A stretch of 10,029 nucleotides of DNA from Nitrososphaerota archaeon (GTDB taxonomy: Archaea > Thermoproteota > Nitrososphaeria > Nitrososphaerales > Nitrosopumilaceae): contig JAGWGO010000035.1 in the NCBI GenBank assembly GCA_028867395.1, positions 1-10,029 of the forward strand. The letters run 5' to 3'. Positions within the stretch are counted from its first letter, which is position 1. Each line of letters begins with the position of its first letter. Under the pieces are notes generated by a model, which saw nothing but the letters and a program-made list of their open reading frames with translations, was not told the DNA's origin and searched no databases. Both the position numbers and the translations under genes were made by a program. This document shows, piece after piece, positions 1-5,816 of this stretch.

Positions 1-119
1 AAGAATTGCAATGATTCGTCTGATATATTGATGAGTTTCTCGGCTTCTTGTGGGGTTATGTTATCTCCAGACAATACCTTGTTCTTGCATAGCATAATGA
101 ATTCTTGCTCTGATCTCAC
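1..119 (-). CDS. bioB: Biotin synthase BioB, N-terminal fragment (cut by left edge)
   Basis: Reading the minus strand from a GTG at 119 gives about 39 residues running off the left edge, including the stretch CKNKVLSGDNITPQEAEKL, which is typical of the N-terminus of BioB before its radical-SAM domain. BioB inserts sulfur into dethiobiotin to form biotin. The CxxxCxxC cluster motif lies outside the window, so the call rests on the N-terminal pattern plus the adjacent bioA. GTG 119 was chosen because the family normally has residues such as 'EFI..C' before this motif and because a TATA-like TTAATTAA lies about 27 nt upstream, suggesting a leaderless message. An in-frame ATG at 95 is the alternative start. 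The gene follows bioA on the same strand after a 96-nt gap that holds a BirA-like operator. Confidence 0.8.
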   Translation of the reverse strand, partial: MRSEQEFIMLCKNKVLSGDNITPQEAEKLINISDESLQF

Positions 120-142
120 ATCATGGTTTTCTTGGTACTCTA

Positions 143-150
143 TTAATTAA
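143..150 (-). promoter_or_regulatory. TATA-like box of bioB
   Basis: The sequence TTAATTAA is centred about 27 nt upstream of the GTG start of bioB, the spacing expected for a leaderless archaeal transcript. The BirA-like operator begins 8 bp further upstream, so a bound repressor would crowd TBP/TFB here. This suggests bioB has its own promoter in addition to any read-through from bioA. Confidence 0.5.
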
Positions 151-158
151 GATTATTA

Positions 159-190
159 TGGTAAACCTAGATTGTTGGACTGGTTTACAA
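159..190. promoter_or_regulatory. BirA-type biotin operator (inverted repeat)
   Basis: The site reads TGGTAAACC, 14 bp, then GGTTTACAA. It matches 17 of 18 half-site positions of the bacterial BirA operator consensus (TTGTAAACC and GGTTTACAA, separated by about 14-16 bp). The only mismatch is the second base of the left arm. It lies between the bioA stop and the bioB start, directly upstream of the bioB TATA-like box. BirA with an N-terminal winged helix, loaded with biotinyl-AMP, binds such sites and represses biotin genes. Location and sequence together make a biotin operator the best reading. The regulator gene is not in the window. Confidence 0.8.
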
Positions 191-215
191 ATATCATAAA
201 TGCTTTTTTCTTAAA

Positions 216-1532
216 TTACAATATTTTTTGTGAGACATTTTTTATGGTATCTATAGTTCCATCAACTAAAAACTCTAGTTCTCGCTCTGATATCGCAAGG
301 GGAGGAACCAGCATTACTATGTGTCCTAAAGTTCTGAGGTAAATCTTGTGTTTTTTGGCCTCGTTGAAAATTTTCTGATATATGCGTTTTTGAGGAGAAA
401 TGGGTGTTTTTCTTGCCTTGTTGCTGACAAGTTCTATTCCCATGAGCATTCCCTTGTGCCTTACATCTCCAACTATATCTAGTTCTGAAATCTCATCGAC
501 TCGACTTTGGAGATATGCAGAACTTTTCTTTACCTTGGACAAGATGTTGTATTTTTTGTATAATGCAAGATTTGTGATTGCAGTAGCGCATGCAAGCGGA
601 TTGCCGGTAAACGTATGCCCATGAAAGAAGTGCCTCATATCTTGGTATTGGCCCAAGAATGCATCGTAGACCTTCTTGCTTGCAAGCGTGGTTGCAAGAG
701 GCAAATAGCCTGCAGTTAGCATCTTGCCAAAGGCGACAATGTCTGGCGTGCTTTTTTGGGCTTGGTATTCCACCATGGAGCCAAGTCTGCCCAAGCCGGT
801 TGCAATCTCATCTAATATGTACAAGACATCGTGTTTTTTGCAAAGCTTGCTTATCTTGCTTTGAAAACCATCTGGATAAATGTTAACTCCTCCTGCCACC
901 TGGGCGCCGCTTTCCATGACAAAAGCAGCGATGTTGTTGTTTTGGGAAAGCGTCTTTTCGATTCTGTCAAGGCAGTGATTTTCAAAATCTTTTATAGTAA
1001 AACCGTTAGGGATGCGATAGCTGCTAGGAGAAGTTGCTCTTATTGCAGAAAACAGGACAGACTTGTATCTTGAAAAGAAACTAGGGACATATCCCAGGGA
1101 CATTGTACCGATAGTATCTCCATGATAGCTGTTCTCAAGTGTGACAAACCTTGTTCTCTTTTTTTCTCCCCTGTTCTGCCAATACTGCAATGCCATCTTT
1201 GCAGAAACTTCCATAGCAGTAGATCCGTCGTCTGAATAAAAGACCTTGTGCATGTTTGGTGCAAGTCTTACCATGATTTTTGCAAGTTCCTCTGCCTTGT
1301 CATTTGTGAGATTGAAAAGCGACGAGTGTTGCAATTTTTTTGTCTGTTTTACCATTGCTTGCACAAGTTCGTCTTTAGAGTGACCCCAGACGTTACACCA
1401 CATGGATGCAACACCATCAAGTAATCTGTCTCCTTTTTTGTCATAAAGCCACATGCCCTTCCCCTTTACAATGACGTCAAAACTGTTCCATTCTCTCATC
1501 TGGGTATAAGGATGCCATACACTGCTGTGCAT
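216..1532 (-). CDS. bioA: Adenosylmethionine-8-amino-7-oxononanoate aminotransferase (DAPA synthase)
   Basis: This 438-aa PLP-dependent class III (fold type I) aminotransferase converts KAPA to 7,8-diaminopelargonate, normally using S-adenosylmethionine as amino donor. BioA hallmarks are in place: WHPYTQM at residues 6-12 (E. coli Tyr17 equivalent is Tyr9), SMW at 43-45, NSYHGD at 134-139, DEIATGLGR at 241-249 (Asp241 binds the PLP pyridine nitrogen), FGKMLTAGYLP with the Schiff-base Lys270, and Arg400 in YLRTLG, matching E. coli Arg391. Length is normal for the family. The ATG at 1532 directly precedes the conserved WHPYTQM, and a TATA-like TTTTTAAT (1557-1564) is centred 28 nt upstream. No strong Shine-Dalgarno is seen. 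Downstream on the same strand is bioB. The donor (SAM or lysine) cannot be settled by eye. Confidence 0.95.
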   Translation of the reverse strand: MHSSVWHPYTQMREWNSFDVIVKGKGMWLYDKKGDRLLDGVASMWCNVWGHSKDELVQAMVKQTKKLQHSSLFNLTNDKAEELAKIMVRLAPNMHKVFYSDDGSTAMEVSAKMALQYWQNRGEKKRTRFVTLENSYHGDTIGTMSLGYVPSFFSRYKSVLFSAIRATSPSSYRIPNGFTIKDFENHCLDRIEKTLSQNNNIAAFVMESGAQVAGGVNIYPDGFQSKISKLCKKHDVLYILDEIATGLGRLGSMVEYQAQKSTPDIVAFGKMLTAGYLPLATTLASKKVYDAFLGQYQDMRHFFHGHTFTGNPLACATAITNLALYKKYNILSKVKKSSAYLQSRVDEISELDIVGDVRHKGMLMGIELVSNKARKTPISPQKRIYQKIFNEAKKHKIYLRTLGHIVMLVPPLAISERELEFLVDGTIDTIKNVSQKIL

Positions 1533-1556
1533 TAACAGAATCTCTTACCTGGTAGG

Positions 1557-1564
1557 ATTAAAAA
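1557..1564 (-). promoter_or_regulatory. TATA-like box of bioA
   Basis: The minus strand reads TTTTTAAT, centred about 28 nt before the bioA ATG, consistent with a leaderless or very short-leader transcript. No second BirA-like inverted repeat is visible around it. Confidence 0.45.
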
Positions 1565-1629
1565 CGGTGCTATTGCATGGTCTAGGTGTAAAATGCTCAT
1601 ACATACACATGCCTATCTTGTCGTTCTTT

Positions 1630-1636
1630 GAGGTGA
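1630..1636 (+). promoter_or_regulatory. Shine-Dalgarno site of the 41-aa gene
   Basis: GAGGTGA ends 5 nt before the ATG at 1642 and is a near-ideal archaeal ribosome binding site. It fixes the start at 1642 rather than at the earlier in-frame codons (1567 and 1612). It also implies a leadered message, unlike most first genes in this window. Confidence 0.7.
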
Positions 1637-1641
1637 ACCAT

Positions 1642-1767
1642 ATGTATCAAGACGAGATGCAGGAACAGGTAGAGCACATCTATGAGATAGTAGCAGAGAT
1701 TCAAAATGCATACTCGCGTCATCTAAATCTTGAAAAAGACGAGCTAGTCTGCGCTACCTACAATTAA
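1642..1767 (+). CDS. Small acidic protein of 41 aa, function unknown
   Basis: This short gene is divergent from bioA and convergent with the TrmB-family gene. The 41-aa product starts MYQDEMQEQVEHIYEIVAEI and is acidic and probably a single amphipathic helix for residues 3-28, ending in a short tail with one Cys. I do not recognise the family. The evidence for a real gene is the strong GAGGTGA site at proper spacing, protein-like composition, and a hairpin followed by six T residues 12 nt after the stop. The frame is open further upstream, but those extra residues read unlike the rest and have no ribosome binding site. No signal peptide or membrane segment is present. It could be a small regulatory or scaffold protein, but no function can be assigned. 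Confidence 0.6.
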   Translation: MYQDEMQEQVEHIYEIVAEIQNAYSRHLNLEKDELVCATYN

Positions 1768-1778
1768 TCATAAAGATT

Positions 1779-1802
1779 TCCCTCAACTGGGGATTATTTT
1801 TT
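1779..1802 (+). terminator. Hairpin plus T-run after the 41-aa gene
   Basis: A short GC-paired stem (TCCC ... GGGA, 7-base loop, 1779-1793) is followed by a run of six T at 1797-1802. T-runs terminate archaeal transcription. The site sits 12 nt after the stop of the small gene and before the converging TrmB gene. Confidence 0.45.
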
Positions 1803-1863
1803 ACTTCTTTAATTTAGATTCTGCCTTTCTTTTATGATTCTATGCAAATTTCTTATCCCATGA

Positions 1864-1878
1864 TGTAAAGATTTTACA
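1864..1878. repeat. Short inverted repeat at the 3' end of the first TrmB-family gene
   Basis: TGTAAA, a GAT loop, then TTTACA form a perfect 6-bp inverted repeat touching the stop codon of the regulator gene. It could be a weak hairpin in the 3' UTR. No T-run follows on the minus strand, so it is not called a terminator. Confidence 0.3.
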
Positions 1879-2739
1879 TTAATAACAAGACTGGGAACTC
1901 TCCCAAGAATATTCAAACAATTTGCGCAAGGGCTCGTTCAATGATTTTGAGTTTGACCACATTGCAAAAACATTATGGGATGGATGTGTTGCATTTCTCA
2001 AAAATAGCATTATCTCACTGCTGTCCTTTATTACAAAACACTGGTTGTTGTTTTCCTCGCCTGGAATCAGTCTGATTTTTTTCTTGTCATATTCATTGAG
2101 AAAATCAGGAATCTGCAATGCTGGTGAAATGATCAATCTTGAATCAGCCAACGAATTGAACACCATCTCTATTATCTCAGAGTGATAGAATCGCGAAATG
2201 TCTTTTTCGCTTCCAAATACGATTATCTGCTCTCTTGCAGTCTTTATCATCTCTTTAATCTTGGAATAGATTTGTCCAGTTCCTTCCATTGTTTGAAGCC
2301 TGTCTTGTTTGATCTCTGTTGTTTCTACTGCAAAGGTGGGTACTTCCTTCCAAAGTTCTGTTATGTTTTTTTCCTGTTTTGCAAGCATGTTTAGGTTTTC
2401 CTTCTCCGTGTTTATCAGTGTGGCAATGGCCTGATCTATTGGCAATGCTACATATCTTGTTGGAGAAGAAAACTCGGCAGTTACAATTCCCTTATTTTGT
2501 AAAGTGTTGAGAATAAAATATGTCTCAGTCCTTGGCATGCCAAGTGATTTTACAACTTCAGGAGCTGTCTTTGCTCCATACTTGCCCAAGTAGATGTACA
2601 CTTTGGCCTGGTTTTGCGTCAAGCCAAATTTTACAATCTCGTTTTTTACCTTATCTAGTTTAACCTTGTACTCGTAAAGATTCGAGTCTTCACTTGCGGC
2701 GAAAACCCCTACTTGAACCTCGCTATCTGTTTGATTCAT
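1879..2739 (-). CDS. TrmB-family transcriptional regulator, copy 1
   Basis: This 286-aa protein has the TrmB winged helix at about residues 33-100. The stretch KFGLTQNQAKVYIYLGKYG begins the fold, the recognition helix is around PRTETYFILNTLQNKG (69-84), and the wing follows at TAEFSSPTRYVALP. After a helical linker (101-150) comes a C-terminal sensor domain of the type seen in TrmB relatives, with IIVFGSEKDISRFYH and IIEMVFNSL. Archaeal TrmB proteins repress or activate metabolic and transport genes in response to a ligand, but the ligand cannot be predicted here. The gene is divergent from bioD across 130 bp, so bioD or the gene itself is a natural target. The ATG at 2739 gives an N-terminal tail of 18 residues, close to the 16 of the second copy. 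The two proteins align without gaps over the remaining 268 residues. Confidence 0.88.
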   Translation of the reverse strand: MNQTDSEVQVGVFAASEDSNLYEYKVKLDKVKNEIVKFGLTQNQAKVYIYLGKYGAKTAPEVVKSLGMPRTETYFILNTLQNKGIVTAEFSSPTRYVALPIDQAIATLINTEKENLNMLAKQEKNITELWKEVPTFAVETTEIKQDRLQTMEGTGQIYSKIKEMIKTAREQIIVFGSEKDISRFYHSEIIEMVFNSLADSRLIISPALQIPDFLNEYDKKKIRLIPGEENNNQCFVIKDSSEIMLFLRNATHPSHNVFAMWSNSKSLNEPLRKLFEYSWESSQSCY

Positions 2740-2769
2740 TCCCCTAACCCAGATCCACGATCATTCGAA

Positions 2770-2783
2770 CCATGATATTATGG
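2770..2783. promoter_or_regulatory. Near-palindrome in the TrmB1-bioD divergent promoter
   Basis: CCATGATATTATGG is a 14-bp palindrome except for one symmetric pair of mismatches. Its centre lies about 37 nt upstream of the regulator start, where it could be the TATA element for that gene (minus strand ATAATATC) or an autoregulatory operator. Nothing further supports either reading. Confidence 0.3.
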
Positions 2784-2797
2784 CTTTAGATGCAAAT

Positions 2798-2814
2798 TGC
2801 GTCAAACTGCGTCA
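2798..2814. repeat. Direct repeat TGCGTCA x2, 10-bp period
   Basis: TGCGTCA occurs at 2798-2804 and 2808-2814, one helical turn apart, in the 130-bp region between the divergent regulator and bioD, about 65-81 nt upstream of the bioD start. Same-face spacing suits a protein binding two adjacent half-sites. It is a candidate regulator site for bioD, the TrmB gene or both. Confidence 0.35.
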
Positions 2815-2849
2815 TTTTACCACAAAACGGAGTCCTCTCTCACGCTGAA

Positions 2850-2858
2850 TTATTAAAT
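2850..2858 (+). promoter_or_regulatory. TATA-like box of bioD
   Basis: TTATTAAAT is centred 25 nt upstream of the GTG at 2879. This is the spacing for a leaderless archaeal message and supports GTG 2879 over TTG 2870. Confidence 0.55.
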
Positions 2859-2878
2859 GACATATCAAATTGTTCTTT

Positions 2879-3571
2879 GTGAAGTCTTATTTTGTTACAG
2901 GCACTGATACAGGAGTAGGCAAGACGGCAATAACTGGAGCAATAGCATGGGTCCTTAGAAAACGAGGAATTGATGTTGGAGTCATGAAGCCAATTGCCAC
3001 TGGAGTTGGCCAGAAGGGCAGATTCAGGTCTGAAGATGTAGCGGTATTGCATGAAGCAGCATTGACAAATGATGATGAAAAAACAATAAACCCCGTCTTT
3101 CTTCCTTTGCCTGTCTCACCATATGATGCATCAAAGGCATTGGGCATAAAAATCGACATGAAAATGATACTGGAGAGATACAAGTATCTTGTAAAATCTC
3201 ACCAAGTGGTGCTAGTTGAAGGAATTGGAGGAATAATGACTCCAATTACTAGGGACTTTTTTGTTGCAGACATGATAAAGCAGATGAATCTTGAAACAAT
3301 TGTTGTAACGCGGTCAACCCTTGGAACCATAAACCATACTATCATGACAATTGAGATGTGTAAAAAATACCAGATCCCTGTCAAGGGTTTGGTAATCAAT
3401 TATTTTGATGAAAAGGGTGGTCCGGCAGAACAGAATGCGCCGTCTACTTTGCACGAGGTTACAGGCTTGCCAATTCTTGGCATAATTCCTTTTGTAAAAA
3501 ATTATCAAAAGCCAGAGATAATGGCGGATCTTGTAGAAAAAAATATGAACATAAACGAGCTCATATCCTAA
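2879..3571 (+). CDS. bioD: ATP-dependent dethiobiotin synthetase
   Basis: This 230-aa P-loop enzyme closes the ureido ring of 7,8-diaminopelargonate with CO2 and ATP to give dethiobiotin, the substrate of BioB. With the GTG start, the Walker A GTDTGVGKT spans residues 8-16. Lys37 in MKPIATG matches E. coli Lys37, and Glu114 in VEGIGGIMTP matches E. coli Glu115. PVSPYDAS and LVINYFDEK fit the substrate and nucleotide regions. Length is normal. GTG 2879 gives the usual N-terminus (MKSYFVTGTDTG) and lies 25 nt from a TATA-like box. A TTG nine bases earlier is the alternative. It has its own promoter, apart from bioA and bioB, and no BirA-like site is visible near it. Its end overlaps the convergent downstream gene by 11 bp. 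Confidence 0.94.
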   Translation: MKSYFVTGTDTGVGKTAITGAIAWVLRKRGIDVGVMKPIATGVGQKGRFRSEDVAVLHEAALTNDDEKTINPVFLPLPVSPYDASKALGIKIDMKMILERYKYLVKSHQVVLVEGIGGIMTPITRDFFVADMIKQMNLETIVVTRSTLGTINHTIMTIEMCKKYQIPVKGLVINYFDEKGGPAEQNAPSTLHEVTGLPILGIIPFVKNYQKPEIMADLVEKNMNINELIS

Positions 3572-4103
3572 AAATCTTAAGTTTCGACTGTTTCTTGCCT
3601 GCTGAAAAGCTAATCAGATCATTGATTATCTTTGCAAAACTGAATTCTTCCTTGTCAAGCGTATACACTTTGGCATTTACGGCGATTGGTTTGTCTACCA
3701 CTAGCCAAATATTGTCTGGTTTTGGTTGGATCTTTTTTAGTTTGTTGACATTTTCAACTATATCCTGTTCTTTGCCAGTCTTTGGAAAGTATATGACTAT
3801 TGCTTCGTCCGGGCTTGCTGAAAGTGTCCTAGTATCAGGTATTGCAACGTCGATCTCAACTGACTGGAGAGAAACCTTCCTCTGACTTGGAATCATTGCC
3901 ACAGTCAGCAGGTAGTGGGTCAATCCTTCTGCAAGTGTGCCTAATGCAGCCTCTCTGTTTCCCTCTACTTTATCTATATTTGACAAGCAGTGGCTGAAAA
4001 TAGTGCTAATAGCTTCTGTGCTCTCTCCTTGGGCAATGTCTGATAGTATCCTTTTTTCTTGATAATCTGAAATTGCTTGATAGAGAAGGTCCTTTATCTC
4101 CAA
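3561..4103 (-). CDS. Conserved-looking protein of 180 aa, unknown function
   Basis: The product is soluble, with a helical N-terminal half (residues 1-70) and an alpha/beta C-terminal half: SVEIDVAIPD (81-90), EAIVIYFPK (100-108) and NIWLVVDKP (131-139). I do not recognise the family. The order helix with Glu59, strand with Asp85, and strand ending in Lys108 recalls the PD-(D/E)xK nuclease core, but the acidic residue two before the lysine is Phe106, so any such domain would be degenerate and probably inactive. This is speculative. The start is a TTG at 4103, chosen because a TATA-like TTTTAATTAT is centred about 26 nt upstream and no ATG is available near the N-terminus. The 3' end overlaps bioD by 11 bp tail to tail. 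Confidence 0.7.
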   Translation of the reverse strand: MEIKDLLYQAISDYQEKRILSDIAQGESTEAISTIFSHCLSNIDKVEGNREAALGTLAEGLTHYLLTVAMIPSQRKVSLQSVEIDVAIPDTRTLSASPDEAIVIYFPKTGKEQDIVENVNKLKKIQPKPDNIWLVVDKPIAVNAKVYTLDKEEFSFAKIINDLISFSAGKKQSKLKIFRI

Positions 4104-4124
4104 GGTTTTCTTTCCTCTAGTTGG

Positions 4125-4134
4125 ATAATTAAAA
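4125..4134 (-). promoter_or_regulatory. TATA-like box of the 180-aa gene
   Basis: The minus strand reads TTTTAATTAT, centred about 26 nt before the TTG start at 4103, supporting that unusual start codon and a leaderless message. The rest of the 206-bp divergent region (4104-4309) holds no gene that I can see. A 9-bp direct repeat AACCTGTAA occurs there at 4186 and 4264. Confidence 0.5.
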
Positions 4135-4309
4135 GCTAGTTTACAAAAACCATCTGCAGCTCAAGACACGTACTCTGATCGCATTAACCTGTAAAATGAT
4201 GTCTAGATGCATGAAACGGTATCGCAAGGGTGGAATGTAATAAAGTTTTTCATGTTTTAGCGAAACCTGTAACAAGTCTTATCGACGGTCTCTTGGTATC
4301 AAATGCATC

Positions 4310-4735
4310 TTGGTAATAGATGAGATAAAAGCAAAGGATCTTGCAAGAAAGTTTCTAGAGCAGTATCACTCCATCATTGTACTCAAGGCAATTTTAGAGG
4401 ACGGAGTATGGGATGTCTCTGCAAAGATTGGGCTTATGCCCAAAGATGTCAAAAATGTGCAACTAGATGAAATTAGTAGATATTTTCTGCCTTTTCCCAG
4501 CAGAGCTCAAACAACAGGCGTACTGAATCCACAAGCGGTCTTGAATCTGCCCACATTGCAAAGACATTATGCGATGGATGGTTGGAGTTTCTCAAAAAGA
4601 ACAAGACTTCATCGTGGTCGCGAACCAGGTAGCATTGGTTCTCACACTTGCTGTCTGGTATTATCCTTATCTTCTTTTTGTCTATTTGTCTGGCATACTC
4701 TGGCATCTTTTGTGCAGGAGACACGATCACCTTGA
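4310..4735 (+). CDS. Small PepSY-like domain protein with antisense-reading C-terminal extension
   Basis: The first 55 or so residues look like a genuine small domain: a helix (AKDLARKFLEQYHSI) followed by strands KAILEDGVWDVSAKIGL and VKNVQLDEIS. This resembles the helix-strand-strand layout of PepSY-like proteins, in which the last strand is usually followed by a short Thr-Gly turn and the stop. Here the frame instead stays open for another 85 codons. From about residue 55 the product is antisense to the TrmB gene and its composition (Ser, Leu, Cys, His, Arg rich) looks non-coding. Either the native stop was lost in a rearrangement that joined the two convergent genes, or the whole 141-aa protein is made. 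The start is a TTG. The ATG at 4303 is out of frame and soon stops. Function is unknown. Confidence 0.5.
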   Translation: MVIDEIKAKDLARKFLEQYHSIIVLKAILEDGVWDVSAKIGLMPKDVKNVQLDEISRYFLPFPSRAQTTGVLNPQAVLNLPTLQRHYAMDGWSFSKRTRLHRGREPGSIGSHTCCLVLSLSSFCLFVWHTLASFVQETRSP

Positions 4736-5327
4736 CTTCGGTAACCATGTTAGATAACAATTCGACAAAATCTGCATAATATAATCTTGAGAGGTCCTTT
4801 TCCGTACAGAAAAGATACAGTTCTTCTTTTGTGCTGTTTATCATCTCTTTGATCTTGTTGTTTATCTGAGGTGTGCCTTGCAACATCTGCATCTTTTCTT
4901 TTTTGGTCTCAGACGTCTCAATTGCAAAAGCAGGTATGTCGTTCCACAGTTCTGTCAATTCATGCTCTTGCATAGCCAAGATCTTTATCTTTTCTTGCTC
5001 TGATTTTACAAGCGTCAGAACTGTCTCGCCTATCGACAGTGTTGAATACTTGATTGGTGTGGAGAACTCGGCCGTGACTATGCCTTTGTTTTGCAATGTA
5101 TTTATGATAAAATATGTCTCGGTTCGTGGCAGATCTAGTGCCTTTGAGACCTCGGGGGCGCTCTTTGGACCGTACTTTCCAAGGTAGATGAAAACCTTGG
5201 CTTGGTTCTGGCTGAGACCAAATTTTAAAAGCTCGTTTTTTACCTGGTCCATCTTGACTTTATACTGGTATAGTTTCGAGTCAGGCTCGGACAGAAAAGG
5301 GGATGCGATTTCTTGTTGGTCTTGCAA
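4473..5327 (-). CDS. TrmB-family transcriptional regulator, copy 2
   Basis: This 284-aa paralogue of the regulator at 1879-2739 aligns with it without gaps over its last 268 residues. The winged helix (about residues 31-98, from KFGLSQNQAKVFIYLGKYG through PRTETYFIINTLQNKG) is strongly conserved, while the C-terminal sensor part (after about residue 130) diverges more, apart from the shared tail LRNSNHPSHNVFAMW. Both proteins therefore probably recognise similar DNA but may sense different signals. The start is a TTG preceded directly by an in-frame TAG. It gives an N-terminal tail like that of copy 1, and GTATTA at 5351-5356 lies 26 nt upstream. The last 263 nt are antisense to the open frame of the small plus-strand gene. 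Target genes are unknown. Its own promoter or a nearby gene is the simplest guess. Confidence 0.87.
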   Translation of the reverse strand: MQDQQEIASPFLSEPDSKLYQYKVKMDQVKNELLKFGLSQNQAKVFIYLGKYGPKSAPEVSKALDLPRTETYFIINTLQNKGIVTAEFSTPIKYSTLSIGETVLTLVKSEQEKIKILAMQEHELTELWNDIPAFAIETSETKKEKMQMLQGTPQINNKIKEMINSTKEELYLFCTEKDLSRLYYADFVELLSNMVTEVKVIVSPAQKMPEYARQIDKKKIRIIPDSKCENQCYLVRDHDEVLFFLRNSNHPSHNVFAMWADSRPLVDSVRLLFELCWEKAENIY

Positions 5328-5482
5328 CTATTTCACTTGCAGAGTATCTGTAATACATCAATATAACCAACAAGATGCATTCATCAGTATGATTTCTTCG
5401 AAAAACATAATATACAAGAAGACATCATCGCGGCTTCACTTGATTTTAAAATGATCGGTATAGAGGCAGTAAAAGGTCTGTT

Positions 5483-5710
5483 TTAGCTTGACTGGCGGTT
5501 AACTCTTTCTGCTAATGCCATCTTTGCATTTGCGATATCCCACAAGGCATTCTCAATTCTTGCCAAGTGTTCGTTTATTCCCTTGATGTCATTTTTCAGA
5601 GATCTCAGTTTGATTGCCTCAACTTCTAGTGTGATGTCTGAAAGACATTCTGTGAATGCCTCTGAAAATGAAACTCCTTCTTTTTGGTTTACAGCAATCT
5701 CACGTGCCAT
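5483..5710 (-). CDS. Small coiled-coil protein of 75 aa, unknown function
   Basis: The product is almost wholly helical, with a heptad-like stretch from about residue 28 (LEVEAIKLRSLKNDIKGINE) to the C-terminus (IENALWDIANAKMALAERV). There is no membrane segment or known motif. The start is uncertain. The frame is open back to ATG 5785 (100 aa), and ATG 5725 would give 80 aa. A strong TATA-like TTTTTATA (5739-5746) would place transcription start near 5715, just before ATG 5710, so that start is preferred. The extra residues encoded upstream (rich in Phe, His and Trp) look unlike the rest. The upstream membrane-protein gene ends at 5817 on the same strand, so co-transcription is also possible. 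Confidence 0.6.
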   Translation of the reverse strand: MAREIAVNQKEGVSFSEAFTECLSDITLEVEAIKLRSLKNDIKGINEHLARIENALWDIANAKMALAERVNRQSS

Positions 5711-5738
5711 TTCTATATTTTCCATCTCATCAGCGAAG

Positions 5739-5746
5739 TATAAAAA
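5739..5746 (-). promoter_or_regulatory. TATA-like box of the 75-aa coiled-coil gene
   Basis: The minus strand reads TTTTTATA, centred about 31 nt before ATG 5710. It falls inside the longest possible version of the open frame, which argues for the shorter protein. Confidence 0.45.
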
Positions 5747-5816
5747 TATCATCTGCCAATTATGGAAATGAGAGAAATTCTCCATTTTTGGGAAATGAAA
5801 ATCTAAATGGATTCAA

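Noticed and set aside
4141..4150. Sequence TTTACAAAAACC resembling half of a BirA operator
   Set aside because: No matching left arm is found at 14-16 bp, so it is a lone half-site.
4186..4272. 9-bp direct repeat AACCTGTAA at 4186 and 4264
   Set aside because: The copies are 78 nt apart, not phased with any promoter element, and short enough to arise by chance in AT-rich DNA.
5449..5484. Eleven-codon frame on the plus strand starting ATGATCGG
   Set aside because: Too short, no ribosome binding site, and it reaches into the 3' end of the opposite gene.
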